From the NCBI RefSeq assembly GCF_014218275.1, contig NZ_AP023213.1:1094001-1158000 (forward strand): a stretch of 64,000 nucleotides of DNA, given 5' to 3'. This document shows, piece after piece, positions 21,658-31,004 of the stretch; the first letter of the stretch is position 1, and each line of letters opens with the position of its first letter. Origin of the DNA: Citrifermentans bremense (GTDB lineage Bacteria; Desulfobacterota; Desulfuromonadia; Geobacterales; Geobacteraceae). The notes under the pieces were generated by a model. It was not told the DNA's origin, ran no database searches, and worked only from the letters and a program-made list of their open reading frames with translations. Both the position numbers and the translations under genes were made by a program.

Positions 21658-22098
21658 ATGAGGCGGAAAAGGATGAGCGATAGGGAAGAACAGAGAAAAC
21701 ACGTGCACGTCGCCTGCGCCATAGTCGAGCGGAACGGGCTGGTTTTGTCGGCGCTGAGGAGCGCGTCGATGAACCTTCCTCTCAGGTGGGAATTCCCAGG
21801 GGGGAAGATCGAGCCGGGCGAGGGACGCGAGGATTGCCTGAAGCGGGAGCTGGTCGAGGAATTGGGGGTGGAGATCGAGGTGGGGTCTCCCCTGACGCCT
21901 GCGACCCACAGCTATCCCGGCTTCGAGGTGACCCTTTATCCCTTCCTCTGCCGAATCGTCTCCGGCGAGGTCACCCTTTACGAGCACTCCGAGGCCAGAT
22001 GGCTTTCCCCCGCCAGGATGCTGGAACTGGAATGGGCCGACGCGGACCTGCCGATAATCCTCGAATACCAGCAGTTAAGAGCAGGGGCTAGGGGCTAG
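21658..22098 (+). CDS. NUDIX hydrolase, MutT-like (8-oxo-dGTP diphosphatase type)
   Basis: A 146-residue NUDIX protein. The box GGKIEPGEGREDCLKRELVE with the trailing ELGVEI fits G-x5-E-x7-REUxEExGU. The segment LPLRWEFPGGKIE is typical of MutT enzymes that clean oxidised dGTP from the nucleotide pool. Start is uncertain: ATG 21658 or ATG 21673, which has a GGCGG site. The last residues (AGARG) and the stop are encoded by a copy of the dispersed TAGGGGCTAGGG repeat, so the original C-terminus seems to have been replaced or extended by that element. Confidence 0.88.
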   Translation: MRRKRMSDREEQRKHVHVACAIVERNGLVLSALRSASMNLPLRWEFPGGKIEPGEGREDCLKRELVEELGVEIEVGSPLTPATHSYPGFEVTLYPFLCRIVSGEVTLYEHSEARWLSPARMLELEWADADLPIILEYQQLRAGARG

Positions 22099-22112
22099 GG
22101 ACTGGGGGCTGG
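22082..22112. repeat. dispersed TAGGGACTGGGGGCTGG repeat copy
   Basis: GGGGCTAGGGGCTAGGGACT followed by GGGGGCTGG, the same unit as at 9382-9512 and 33963-34140. It overlaps the end of the NUDIX gene, between convergent genes. Confidence 0.8.
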
Positions 22113-22122
22113 AACAACCGCT

Positions 22123-22950
22123 TTACAGGGAGAACTCCTGGGAGTGGTCCAGGACCTTCATCAGTCCTTCCATCTCTTCTGGCGACAACTGCAAAAGAGA
22201 GGTTTCCGGCTCGGTTTCGAGATCGATGGTCGGGTCGCTGATCAGCCCGATCCCCTTCACCTTGCATGCCTTGTCCACCAGCCGCGCCACCGTCAGCACG
22301 ATGTCAGTGGTATCGAAGTTGTCGTCATGATGGTTGGCCACCACGTTGTAGTACACCTTCGGCATGTTCCAGTGCTCCATCAAGCGGCATCCCTGCTCAA
22401 CATGCAGCTCCTCGAAGATGTCGAGCAGGTCCTCCTCCAGCGGGGGCGGCGCCATATCCGCCTTGTTCAGCCGCTCCAGGGCCTTCAGCAGGTAGAGCTT
22501 CCCGATGTCGTGCAAAAGCCCCGCCATGTACGCCTGTTCGGCGCGCTGCGGATAGCCGGCGCTGCGGGCAAGCCACCGGCTCCCCATGGCGCAGGCGTGG
22601 CTGTGCAGCCAAAGCGACTGCATGAACCCGTTGATGATCCGGTTCTCCGAAACATGGAGCCCCGCCTGCGAAGCCGCCATCGCCAGGTTGCACACATGCT
22701 GGGCGCCCAGCCTGATCACCGCGTCCTTGATGGTCTCGGTGCGGAAGCGTCCGATATAAAGGGGGGAGTTGGCCAGCTTCAGGATCTGCCCCGCCAGCGA
22801 CTGATCCTCGTTCGCGAGCGATATCACCTGTGCTATCGAGAAGTCGGGGGTAGCAAGGAGGTGCTGCAGCCTGAGCGCTACCGGGTGGAAAACCGGCAAG
22901 TCGATCGGCTGGTTACCCAGCAGGCGCTTGATGGCGAGCGGTAATGGCAT
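22123..22950 (-). CDS. HDOD domain protein
   Basis: A 275-residue protein that is one HDOD domain: LPVFHPVALRLQHLLATPDF opens it, and ILKLANSPLYIG, DAVIRLGAQHVCNLAM are diagnostic. Unlike many HDOD proteins it keeps an HD pair in AGLLHDIGKLYLL. These proteins act in signalling (chemotaxis, biofilm, c-di-GMP-linked pathways); catalytic activity is usually not shown. The ATG at 22950 is chosen because AGGAGAAC lies just upstream; the reading frame is open 11 codons further. It is divergent from mnmA. Confidence 0.88.
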   Translation of the reverse strand: MPLPLAIKRLLGNQPIDLPVFHPVALRLQHLLATPDFSIAQVISLANEDQSLAGQILKLANSPLYIGRFRTETIKDAVIRLGAQHVCNLAMAASQAGLHVSENRIINGFMQSLWLHSHACAMGSRWLARSAGYPQRAEQAYMAGLLHDIGKLYLLKALERLNKADMAPPPLEEDLLDIFEELHVEQGCRLMEHWNMPKVYYNVVANHHDDNFDTTDIVLTVARLVDKACKVKGIGLISDPTIDLETEPETSLLQLSPEEMEGLMKVLDHSQEFSL

Positions 22951-23171
22951 AGCGGTTCTCCTGAGTGAGGATTCGAGCCACACGACAGTTTAAAGCATCT
23001 GCCTGAGAGATAACAACAGCAAACTGTTGCGCAACTGGAACTTTCTGGCTCCGCTCTCATTCTGTCCCTTTAGCGGACAACGCGAGCAGAGACTGTCTGA
23101 TAAAAAGGTTGCCTTGGCAAGGCGAATTGAAGGACTATGGTTGCGCCTGGAGTAAAGCATACGGAGAAGTT

Positions 23172-24239
23172 ATGTCAGCGAATTTTAGAGGCAAGAAAGT
23201 AGCCGTCGCCATGAGCGGCGGTGTTGATTCATCGACGGTCGCGGCGCTCCTGAAAGAGCAGGGCGCCGAGGTGATCGGCATCAATATGAAGCTCTTTGCG
23301 CGCGAGGGCGAGGACCCCGGGGCCAAGGGTGACGCGCAGGTCGTGGCCGAGTACCTTGGGATCGAGTTCCACCTGGTGCATCTTGAGGAAGAATTCTCGC
23401 GCATCATCATGGACGACTTCCGCGCGCAGTACCTGGGAGGCGAGACACCCAACCCGTGCGTCCGCTGCAACCGCTACGTGAAGTTCGGCCTGCTTTTGGA
23501 CAAGGCGCTGGAGTTGGGGGCGGAGTACCTCGCGACCGGGCATTACGTAAAAACCAGCAGAGACGAGCAGGGGACCTACCACCTTTTGAAAGCGGCCTTT
23601 CTGGCCAAGGACCAGTCCTACTTTCTCTACACACTGACCCAGCGGCAGCTCGCCCACGTGATCTTCCCGCTGGGGGATATGCCCAGCAAGGACGAGGTGC
23701 GCAGGCTGGCGGAAAAGTTCGGGCTCCCGGTGGCGCAGAAAAGCGACAGCCAGGAGATCTGCTTCGTTCCCGGCGACGACTACGTCGCTTTCCTGGAAAA
23801 GGGGGGGCGGGTTGCGGGTAAAAGCGGCGACATCGTCCACGTCGACGGCGCCGTTTTGGGCAGGCACAACGGCACCCACCGTTACACCATCGGTCAGAGG
23901 CGGGGGCTCGGCGTCGCCTGGAAGGAGCCGCTGTACGTGGTGTCGATCGATGCGGCCCAGGGGAAGGTGGTGGTCGGCGAGGCCGGGCATCTCTTCGCCG
24001 AGGGGCTCTTGGTATGCGACCTGAACTGGGTGGTGCCTGTAGAGGGGGACGCCATCGATACGACCTGCAAGATCCGCTACCGGCAGCAGCCGATAGAGTG
24101 CCGGGTGAGGCTTTTGGGCGAGGGGCTGGGAGAGGTCTTCTTTATCGAGCCGCAGAAGTCGGTGACGCCGGGGCAGTCGGTAGTCTTCTACCGCGAAGAC
24201 GAGCTTCTGGGCGGTGGCCGTATCGTCCGGAAGATGTAG
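23172..24239 (+). CDS. mnmA: tRNA-specific 2-thiouridylase MnmA
   Basis: A 355-residue enzyme that thiolates U34 of tRNA Lys, Glu and Gln. The PP-loop SGGVDS is at 15-20; catalytic cysteines are C96 (NPCVRCN) and C197 (SQEICFVPGD). IGQRRGLGV marks the following domain and the C-terminal beta barrel ends SVVFYREDELLGGG. ATG 23172 is preferred (GGAG five bases upstream) although the frame is open from 23109. The sulfur-relay partner is not adjacent. Confidence 0.95.
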   Translation: MSANFRGKKVAVAMSGGVDSSTVAALLKEQGAEVIGINMKLFAREGEDPGAKGDAQVVAEYLGIEFHLVHLEEEFSRIIMDDFRAQYLGGETPNPCVRCNRYVKFGLLLDKALELGAEYLATGHYVKTSRDEQGTYHLLKAAFLAKDQSYFLYTLTQRQLAHVIFPLGDMPSKDEVRRLAEKFGLPVAQKSDSQEICFVPGDDYVAFLEKGGRVAGKSGDIVHVDGAVLGRHNGTHRYTIGQRRGLGVAWKEPLYVVSIDAAQGKVVVGEAGHLFAEGLLVCDLNWVVPVEGDAIDTTCKIRYRQQPIECRVRLLGEGLGEVFFIEPQKSVTPGQSVVFYREDELLGGGRIVRKM

Positions 24240-24250
24240 GGCGAGAGCGC

Positions 24251-24394
24251 GTAGAGCTCCTCCCCCGAAGGAGCGTATAAACTCCTCCCCCCGGAGGGGG
24301 GAGGGGACCGTCAGGCCAGTAGTGTGCTTTCTCTTAGGGATCTGGAACTAAAGAACCAGCTCCCTCCCCCAGCGGGGGAGGGGTGGGGTGGGGG
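24251..24394. repeat. GC-rich palindromes between mnmA and rdgC
   Basis: Three C-run/G-run palindromes: around 24254-24275 (CTCCTCCCCCGAAGGAG), 24282-24306 (CTCCTCCCCCCGGAGGGGGG) and 24359-24384 (CTCCCTCCCCCAGCGGGGGA). They lie between convergent genes and may stop transcription from both sides, but lack T-runs. Confidence 0.65.
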
Positions 24395-24402
24395 AAGGCA
24401 GT

Positions 24403-25593
24403 CTAAGCCAGCGGAGAGTTGCAGAAGCTGCAGACGTTGAGCCACTTCTGGATCGCCTGCTCCTGCTCGACCCATTCGCTGCCGAGCCTGAGCTTCAGGA
24501 AGGTGGCGAACACCGAATCTAAAAGCTGAATCCCTTTCTCCAGTAGCATCATCCTCTCGAAGAATACCGCCTCTCTCTCCATCGCCTCGTCAACGCTGCT
24601 GTCCTTCTCTAGCTTTACCGCCGGCGACTTGAACGATGCCAGGTGGAATAGCTCGCCCTTCAGGGTCAGCTTCCAGTGATCGTCGCCGGTCTCAAGATGC
24701 AGCGTCGCCTCGGTGATCTGCTTCTTGTTCAAAAGCGCGCTTCTCACCTCGTTGAAGTGGTCCTGAGGTCCTGCCACGGTGATCATCTGAGCGCCGTTCT
24801 CGCCCGAGCCGAGGAGCACCACGCGGTCGTCCAGGTAGGCCACGAACGGCTCCTTCGCCAGCAGGATCCCTTCCTGGTTCACGGTGTACTCGCTCGCCTC
24901 GTTCATGGTCTGGTACATGAGCCAGAGCATGAAGTCCGTACCCAGCCACTGGTTCTCCTTGATCAGCTCCAGGTAGTTGTCCCCGCCGGCCTTGTTCGCC
25001 TGCTTGAGGAGCACCTTGTTCCCCTCGTCCAGGACGCTTTCCGCGCGGGCGTAGGGGTGGAACGCGGAGACCCGAAGCCCCTCGAAGGTCTTCTTGAACT
25101 GCTCCTCGAAGAGCTCGATGACCTTGGGCGATAGCGAGGTGAAGGTGAGGATGCCGGTTTTCGTGTCCCAGACCGCGTCGTAGGTGGCCGGGGTCGGGAG
25201 CGTCTGCGAAAGGAGCATCGCCTGCACCGCTTCCTTCAGGTCCTCCCGTTTCTGCTTGGGCACCTTGGTGAAGCCGGGGTTCTCCGCGAGGAACTGGTCC
25301 TGCGCCTTCTCCAGGTGGGCCTTCAGGATGGCCGAAGGGACCGAGCGCTTGTCGCGGCGCAGGGTGAACATGAGGTAGTGTTCGCGGCAGCAGGCCGCGG
25401 GGGTGTCGAAGTCTGATACTCTCGGGTCGTCGAGGTGGACCCAGCCGATCGACATTTCTTCGCTTCCCTGGTCAATCGGGTTGAACCGGTTCGCTGCCAG
25501 TTGCTTGGTGACCCAGCTGTAGAGGTCCTGGTTCGGGAGTTCCCCCTGGACCTTGAAATGGCAGACGCTTACTGTGTTGGCGAGGATGCCCAT
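24403..25593 (-). CDS. rdgC: RdgC-like recombination-associated protein
   Basis: A 396-residue protein that resembles RdgC along its length: FNPIDQGSEEMSIGWVHLDD near the N-terminus, REHYLMFTLRRDKRSVPSAI, and PKQKREDLKEAVQAMLLSQ followed by the short WDTKTGILTFTSLSPKVIE strand. RdgC forms a ring dimer on DNA and limits RecA loading. The protein is longer than the E. coli version (303 residues), with an extra C-terminal part (300-396) of charged helices. The start follows AAGGAGAAGAAG. Converges with mnmA. Confidence 0.78.
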   Translation of the reverse strand: MGILANTVSVCHFKVQGELPNQDLYSWVTKQLAANRFNPIDQGSEEMSIGWVHLDDPRVSDFDTPAACCREHYLMFTLRRDKRSVPSAILKAHLEKAQDQFLAENPGFTKVPKQKREDLKEAVQAMLLSQTLPTPATYDAVWDTKTGILTFTSLSPKVIELFEEQFKKTFEGLRVSAFHPYARAESVLDEGNKVLLKQANKAGGDNYLELIKENQWLGTDFMLWLMYQTMNEASEYTVNQEGILLAKEPFVAYLDDRVVLLGSGENGAQMITVAGPQDHFNEVRSALLNKKQITEATLHLETGDDHWKLTLKGELFHLASFKSPAVKLEKDSSVDEAMEREAVFFERMMLLEKGIQLLDSVFATFLKLRLGSEWVEQEQAIQKWLNVCSFCNSPLA

Positions 25594-25733
25594 CTTCTTC
25601 TCCTTCGGATTTTGCGTTTATCTGGTCCGCCTTGGCGGGACAGCATGGATACACCTTTTGCCGGTTGCGGGCAAGTCAAAAACTAAAAGACAAAACCCTT
25701 GGCAGGGAGAACGTCTGAGGAAATTTCTCTGTT

Positions 25734-25853
25734 TCACCTCATCTTTTCCAGCACTTTACCCTTCTCCTTGCGTGCCTGCATCGCATGACTGCATCCGGCG
25801 AGGGGTATGAGGGTGGCGGCGAGCAAAAGGTTTTTCAGGCGATATCTGTACAT
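25734..25853 (-). CDS. small lipoprotein (39 residues)
   Basis: A short open frame starting at ATG 25853 with GGAGGTGCC directly upstream. Residues 1-20 form a lipoprotein signal with lipobox LAGC (cysteine at 21), then 18 charged residues ending GKVLEKMR. It resembles the many entericidin-like or spacer lipoproteins only in general design; no family is recognised. The signal and ribosome site support translation. Confidence 0.6.
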   Translation of the reverse strand: MYRYRLKNLLLAATLIPLAGCSHAMQARKEKGKVLEKMR

Positions 25854-26042
25854 GGCACCTCCGTTTTCGGCAGCGCGCAGTTTAACGGAGTTGCGCCGGC
25901 AAGACAACAGTAAGTAAAGGCTTCGCGCCCCGCTTCCCTGTATACGGTTCGCCGCTCCTGTCTCTGCGCCCTCTATGGTAGAATCGTGAAGTTTGCATGA
26001 ATGGCTCTGTCCAATCTTCGCAGCTTGCAGTAGGAGGGGAAC

Positions 26043-26324
26043 ATGCACGTGGCACTGTTGCAGATGAGGCTGTTGCTGCCAAGCCGCACGCTCAAGGAGA
26101 AGCGCGCCATCGTGAAGAGCGTTCTCTCCCGGGCGCGCAACCGGTTCAACGTAGCCTGTACCGAGAGCGAGCTTCACGATCAGCCCATGGATGCCGAGCT
26201 CAGCTTCGTGACCGTCGCCCCCAGCGCAGCCCGCGCGCGGCAGATACTGCAGGAGCTCGAATCCTGGCTGGTGTCGGAGCGGCCGGACCTGGAAGTGAGC
26301 GACGTACAGGTGGAGGAGCTGTAG
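26043..26324 (+). CDS. DUF503 (YlxP-like) protein
   Basis: A 93-residue protein matching DUF503: MHVALLQMRLLLPSRTLKEKRAIVKS at the N-terminus is the family's first strand-turn-helix with the conserved LKEKR, and the centre has the FNVACTESELHDQ region. YlxP of Gram-positives is encoded near rbfA and is linked to ribosome biogenesis; here it stands alone between rdgC and the exporter. Good AGGAGGGGA start site. Confidence 0.85.
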   Translation: MHVALLQMRLLLPSRTLKEKRAIVKSVLSRARNRFNVACTESELHDQPMDAELSFVTVAPSAARARQILQELESWLVSERPDLEVSDVQVEEL

Positions 26325-26404
26325 CCTCATTTGCACGCTATACAGCCCAGGCGAAATGTGTTAGCTTCCGCTCGTTATGATCTTGTAAACCGGGGTGAAA
26401 CCGC

Positions 26405-27622
26405 ATGGCACAGGAAGACCTTAACAAGCTCACCATCGACAAGAAACGCTATTCCCCGGCAAGCGGCGCCGGGAGCCCCTGGCGCTCCAGGATAATTGCG
26501 GCGTCGCTGGTGATACTCCTGGTCCTTGTCGTTTTCGGCTGGTTTTCCCGGCGCAGCGTCGACATCGAGGTCGCCACCGTTTCCATGGTCTACCCTTCCC
26601 AGACCTTTTCCCTTTTGAACGCGAGCGGCTACGTGGTGGCGCAGCGCAAGGCCGCCGTTTCCTCCAAGGCGACCGGGCGCCTTGAATGGCTCGGTGTCCA
26701 GGAGGGGAGTGTGGTGCGGCAGGGTGAGCTTTTGGCTCGCCTGGAAAACCGGGACGTAGCCGCGCAGAAGGGGGAGGCCGCGGCGAGCGTTTCCGCGGCG
26801 GAGAAGAACCTGGAACAGGCCCGGGTGGAGCAAAGGGACGCGTCCCGCAACCTCGCGCGCATGAGGGAGCTGGTTTCCCAGGGGATCGTCGCCCAGGCCG
26901 ATTTCGACACCGCTGACGCACGCTACCAGCGGGCGGTGGCTGCCAGCGCCGCGGCGCAGGCGAACCTGAAGGGTGCCCACAGCGCGCTGCAGGGGGCCGA
27001 GGCCTTGCTAGACTACACGCTGATCCGCGCCCCCTTCGACGGGGTGGTGCTGACCAAGAACGCCGACGTGGGCGATATCGTTTCCCCCCTTGCCGCCGCC
27101 GCCAACGCCAAGGCAGCCGTCGTCACCCTTGCCGACATGGGGTCGCTCGAAGTGGAGGCGGACGTCTCCGAAGCGAACCTCGGCAAGGTGCGCGTGGGAC
27201 AGCCCTGCGAGATCCTCCTGGACGCCCTCCCCGAGGCGCGCTTCCGCGGGGCGCTCGATACCATAGTCCCGACTGCCGACCGCAGCAAGGGGAGCGTCAT
27301 GGTGAAGGTCCGCTTCCTCGACGAGGACAAGCGCATCCTTCCCGAGATGAGCGCCAAGGTCGCTTTCCTGGAGCGGGAGCTGAAGCCGGGAGAGGGAAAG
27401 CCGCGGGTGGCGATCCCTCCCGCCGCCGTGGTTAAGCGCGACGGCAAGGAGTTCGTCTTCGTGGTCGCCGGCGACCGCGTGCGGCAGACCCCGGTGATGC
27501 TCGGTGGTAAGCTCGGCGACATGGTCGAGGTGGTTTCAGGCATCAAGGCCGGGGACCGTATCGCAACCAAACCCCTGGACAAGCTCAAGGACCAAAGCCG
27601 CGTGAAGACGGCGGAAAAATAG
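26405..27622 (+). CDS. periplasmic adaptor of MacAB-like exporter
   Basis: A 405-residue membrane fusion protein. One N-terminal helix (30-48), lipoyl halves (SGYVVAQRKAAVSSKATGRL and DYTLIRAPFDGVVLTKNADV), a helical hairpin (115-200) and barrel plus membrane-proximal C-terminal domain (KRDGKEFVFVVAGDRVRQ). It heads a four-gene cluster with an ATPase and two FtsX-type permeases; gaps are 2 and 0 bp to the next two, so the operon is tight. Confidence 0.9.
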   Translation: MAQEDLNKLTIDKKRYSPASGAGSPWRSRIIAASLVILLVLVVFGWFSRRSVDIEVATVSMVYPSQTFSLLNASGYVVAQRKAAVSSKATGRLEWLGVQEGSVVRQGELLARLENRDVAAQKGEAAASVSAAEKNLEQARVEQRDASRNLARMRELVSQGIVAQADFDTADARYQRAVAASAAAQANLKGAHSALQGAEALLDYTLIRAPFDGVVLTKNADVGDIVSPLAAAANAKAAVVTLADMGSLEVEADVSEANLGKVRVGQPCEILLDALPEARFRGALDTIVPTADRSKGSVMVKVRFLDEDKRILPEMSAKVAFLERELKPGEGKPRVAIPPAAVVKRDGKEFVFVVAGDRVRQTPVMLGGKLGDMVEVVSGIKAGDRIATKPLDKLKDQSRVKTAEK

Positions 27623-27624
27623 CC

Positions 27625-28314
27625 ATGGCTGAAAACACCCCTCCCATCGTCAGGATCCGCAAACTCTCCAAGGGATACCGCCGCGGCAACCAGGCCATCC
27701 CGGTCCTCTCCGGCATCAACGTCGACATCGCCCAAGGCGAGTTCGTGGCCCTCATGGGCCCCTCCGGCTCCGGCAAGAGCACGCTCTTGAACCTGATCGC
27801 CGGTATCGACACCGCCGATGAAGGCACCATCACCATCGGCGAGGTGGAGATCACCCGGCTGAGCGAGGGGGAGCTGGCGCGCTGGCGCGCCGGCAACGTC
27901 GGTTTCATCTTCCAGTTCTACAACCTGATACCTGTCCTGACCGCTTTCGAGAACGTAGAGCTTCCCCTCTTGCTCACCCCGCTGAAAAGGCGCGAGCGGC
28001 GCGAGCATGTCGAGGCTGTCCTCTCCGTGGTGGGGCTTGCCGACCGGATGGACCACTACCCCTCGCAGCTCTCCGGCGGTCAGCAGCAAAGGGTCGCCAT
28101 CGCACGGGCCATAGTCACCGACCCCGAGATCCTGGTGGCGGACGAGCCGACCGGCGACCTCGACCGCGCCTCCGCCGAAGAGATCCTGCAGCTCATGGAC
28201 CGCCTGGTCCACGAGTTCGGCAAGACCGTCATCATGGTCACCCACGACCCGCGCGCCGCCGAAAAAGCCCATATCATCAGGCATCTCGAGAAGGGCGAGT
28301 TGAGCGTGAGCTAG
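27625..28314 (+). CDS. ABC ATP-binding protein (MacB/LolD type)
   Basis: A 229-residue ATPase: Walker A GPSGSGKST, the MacB/LolD signature LSGGQQQRVAIARA, Walker B ILVADEPTGDLD and H-loop VTHDPRAA. FIFQFYNLIPVLTAFENVELPL is the Q-loop region typical of LolD. In this type the ATPase drives extracytoplasmic mechanical change rather than transport through the permease. It ends directly at the ATG of the permease. Confidence 0.94.
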   Translation: MAENTPPIVRIRKLSKGYRRGNQAIPVLSGINVDIAQGEFVALMGPSGSGKSTLLNLIAGIDTADEGTITIGEVEITRLSEGELARWRAGNVGFIFQFYNLIPVLTAFENVELPLLLTPLKRRERREHVEAVLSVVGLADRMDHYPSQLSGGQQQRVAIARAIVTDPEILVADEPTGDLDRASAEEILQLMDRLVHEFGKTVIMVTHDPRAAEKAHIIRHLEKGELSVS

Positions 28315-29481
28315 ATGGGAATCCCATACTCCTACAGTTTCCGCAACCTCTGGACCCGGCGGCTTACCACGCTGCTCACCGCAAGCGGCATGGGGCTCGT
28401 GGTCTTCGTCTTCGCCGCGACCCTGATGCTGACCGAGGGGCTGCAGAAGACCCTGGTGCAGACCGGATCTCCCGACAACGTGGTGCTGCTCAGAAAAGCC
28501 GCCGGCTCCGAGGTGCAAAGCGGCGTGGAGCGCTCCCAGGCGGCGCTTCTGGAGAGCCAGCCGGAGGTAGCAATCGGCGCCGACGGGGAGCCGCTTTTAG
28601 CCAAGGAAGTGGTGGTGCTGATCAACCTGAAAAAGCGGGTGGGGGACAAACCTTCCAACGTCATAATCAGGGGGGTGACCCCGACTTCGCTCAAGCTGCG
28701 TCCCGCCATAAGGCTCAAGGAAGGGCGCATGCCGCGCCCGGGTTCCGCCGAGGTGATCGCCGGCGAGAGCATCGCCCGGCGCTTCAAGGGGGGCGGGCTG
28801 GGTGAGACCATCAGGTTCGGGATGCGCGACTGGCGGGTAGTCGGCGTCTTCGACGCCGGTTCCACCGGCTTTTCCTCCGAGATCTGGGGGGATGCCGACC
28901 AGCTGATGCAGGCTTTCCGCAGGCAGGCCTACTCCTCCATCATCTTCCGTTTGCGCGACTCCACAAGCTTCGACTCCTACAAGACGCGGGTGGAGAGCGA
29001 CCCGAGGCTCACCGTCGAGGCCAAGCGCGAGACCGAGTATTACCTGGACCAGTCCGAGGCCATGGCGAAATTCCTGAACATACTGGGGATGGTTTTGACT
29101 GTCGTCTTTTCCATAGGCGCCGTGATCGGGGCGACCATCACCATGTACGCAGCCGTCGCCAATCGGGTCACCGAGATCGGTACTCTGCGCGCGCTGGGGT
29201 TCCAGAGGAAGAGCATCCTCTCCGCCTTCATCGTTGAGGCGCTCTTTCTGGGGCTTTGCGGCGGGGGACTGGGGATCTTCGCCGCCAGCTTCATGCAGCT
29301 CATCACCATATCCACCATGAACTGGGCCTCCTTTTCCGAGCTTGCCTTTTCCTTCACGCTCAACTTTTCCATCGTCTGGAAGTCGTTGTTGTTTTCCGCC
29401 GTCATGGGGCTCGTCGGAGGCACGCTCCCCGCGTTCCGTGCCTCGCGGATGAACATAGTAGAGTCCCTGCGGGCGACATAA
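28315..29481 (+). CDS. FtsX/MacB-type permease, first copy
   Basis: A 388-residue four-helix permease: helix 1 at about 20-42, a large periplasmic MacB_PCD domain (45-255), then three C-terminal helices (about 260-285, 305-335, 355-378) ending GGTLPAFRASRMNIVESLRA, the diagnostic FtsX-family C-terminus. It begins on the base after the ATPase stop. With the next permease it probably forms the heterodimeric membrane part of a Lol/Mac-like system. Confidence 0.92.
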   Translation: MGIPYSYSFRNLWTRRLTTLLTASGMGLVVFVFAATLMLTEGLQKTLVQTGSPDNVVLLRKAAGSEVQSGVERSQAALLESQPEVAIGADGEPLLAKEVVVLINLKKRVGDKPSNVIIRGVTPTSLKLRPAIRLKEGRMPRPGSAEVIAGESIARRFKGGGLGETIRFGMRDWRVVGVFDAGSTGFSSEIWGDADQLMQAFRRQAYSSIIFRLRDSTSFDSYKTRVESDPRLTVEAKRETEYYLDQSEAMAKFLNILGMVLTVVFSIGAVIGATITMYAAVANRVTEIGTLRALGFQRKSILSAFIVEALFLGLCGGGLGIFAASFMQLITISTMNWASFSELAFSFTLNFSIVWKSLLFSAVMGLVGGTLPAFRASRMNIVESLRAT

Positions 29482-29823
29482 GCTTAAAAACGGAACACAA
29501 AGGCGGAACACAGAGGTCGTGGAGGTTCACGGAGGTCACAGAGGTTTTTTTAGGGGAAAAACTAAAGGCACCCACCACAGAGGCTGCACAGAGGAACCAC
29601 GGAGGAAAGGCAAAAGGCTTTGATTTTTCACGAAATCCGTTGGCGCTTTTCTTGTTTTTCTCCGTTGACCTCAGGGGCAGTTTTTTTGTTTCTGTTTTTT
29701 GGCCTTTGCTTTTCCCCTCAAAAGGTTTGAGGTTTTCCTCGTTTTTGTTTTTCCTCTGTGCCTCTCTGTGTCCTCTGTGGTGAGTGCCTTTGCTTTTGGT
29801 TTCTTGGTTTTTTGGGGGTTTTG
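29482..29823. repeat. CACAGAGG repeat region splitting the two permeases
   Basis: 342 bp without a gene. The left part has CACAGAGG-type units at about 29508-29610 (AACACAGAGG, CACGGAGG, CACAGAGG several times); the right part holds them inverted (CCTCTGTGCCTCTCTGTG, CCTCTGTGGTG at 29754-29783), with a T-rich, T/G-biased centre. This is a dispersed inverted-repeat element, not coding. Confidence 0.75.
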
Positions 29824-30981
29824 GTGTTCATACTGAAATACATCATACGGAACCTCTTCCGGCACAAGCTCCGCTCGGTGCTGACTGTCGTCGGCGTCGC
29901 CGTGGCGGTCCTCGCCTTCGGGCTCTTGCGCACCCTGGTCGGGCTCTGGTACGCCGGCGCGGAGCACGCCTCCGACACCAGGCTCGTCACCCGCAACGCC
30001 ATCTCGCTCGTCTTCCCGCTCCCCTTCTCCTACCTTGACCGCATCCGCGGCGTCCCCGGGGTGAGCTCGGTCTCCTACGGCAACTGGTTCGGCGGCGTCT
30101 ACATCGAGGAGAAGAACTTCTTCGCCAACTATGCGGTCGAACCACGCACTTACCTCGCCCTTTACCCCGAGTTCGTCCTCCCGGAGAAGGAGAAGAACGA
30201 CTTCATCCTCGACCGCAAGGGGTGCATCGTCGGGGAGCGCCTGGCGAAGACCTACGGCTGGAAGGTGGGGGACCTCATCACCCTCAAAGGGACCATCTTC
30301 CCCGGCAACTGGGAGTTCGTGGTACGCGGGATCTACCACGGCGCAGAGAAGGCCACCGAGGAGCGGCTGATGTTGTTCCACTGGAGCTACCTGAACGAGA
30401 GCGTGCGCCAGAGTTCCCCGAGGAGGGCGGACCAGGTCGGGTTCTTCATGATCGGGGTGAAGCGGCCGGAATTGGCGCCCGAGGTTTCCCTTGCCGTCGA
30501 CTCGATGTTCAAGAACTCGCTGGCGGAGACCCTGACCGAGACCGAGAAGGCGTTTCACATGGGGTTCATCGCCATGACCGAGGCGATCATGGTGGCGATC
30601 CAGATCGTGTCCTACATGGTCATCGCCATCATCATGGTGGTTGCGGCCAACACCATGGCTATGACGGCGCGGGAGAGGATCGGCGAGTACGCGACACTTA
30701 AGACGCTGGGGTTCAAGGCCGGGCACCTGGCGGGGCTCATCTTCGGCGAGTCTGTCGCCATCTCCCTGCTGGGCGGCCTCTTGGGGGTTGCGGCGACCTT
30801 CCCCGCCGCCCACTGGATCGAAGTGGAACTGGCGCAGTACTTCCCATTTTTCAGCGTATCGATGCAGACCCTGCTCTACGAGATGCTGGCCGCCCTTTCC
30901 GTCGGCGTCGTTTCCGGGATTTTCCCAACCTGGCGCGGCGCCACCATCCGCATCGCCCAAGGGCTCAAACGTATAGGCTGA
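29824..30981 (+). CDS. FtsX/MacB-type permease, second copy
   Basis: A permease of about 385 residues with the same design as the first: MFILKYIIRNLFRHKLRSVLT start, helix 1 (18-38), MacB_PCD periplasmic domain, and three C-terminal helices ending TWRGATIRIAQGLKRIG. The periplasmic part contains YGNWFGG and FILDRKGCIVGERLAKTYGW, usual for this subgroup. The reading frame is open upstream into the T-rich repeat; GTG 29824, five bases after GGGGG, gives the expected N-terminus. The repeat between the permeases may weaken co-transcription. Confidence 0.88.
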   Translation: MFILKYIIRNLFRHKLRSVLTVVGVAVAVLAFGLLRTLVGLWYAGAEHASDTRLVTRNAISLVFPLPFSYLDRIRGVPGVSSVSYGNWFGGVYIEEKNFFANYAVEPRTYLALYPEFVLPEKEKNDFILDRKGCIVGERLAKTYGWKVGDLITLKGTIFPGNWEFVVRGIYHGAEKATEERLMLFHWSYLNESVRQSSPRRADQVGFFMIGVKRPELAPEVSLAVDSMFKNSLAETLTETEKAFHMGFIAMTEAIMVAIQIVSYMVIAIIMVVAANTMAMTARERIGEYATLKTLGFKAGHLAGLIFGESVAISLLGGLLGVAATFPAAHWIEVELAQYFPFFSVSMQTLLYEMLAALSVGVVSGIFPTWRGATIRIAQGLKRIG

Positions 30982-31004
30982 AACATTGAGCAAGATCAAA
31001 GGCA

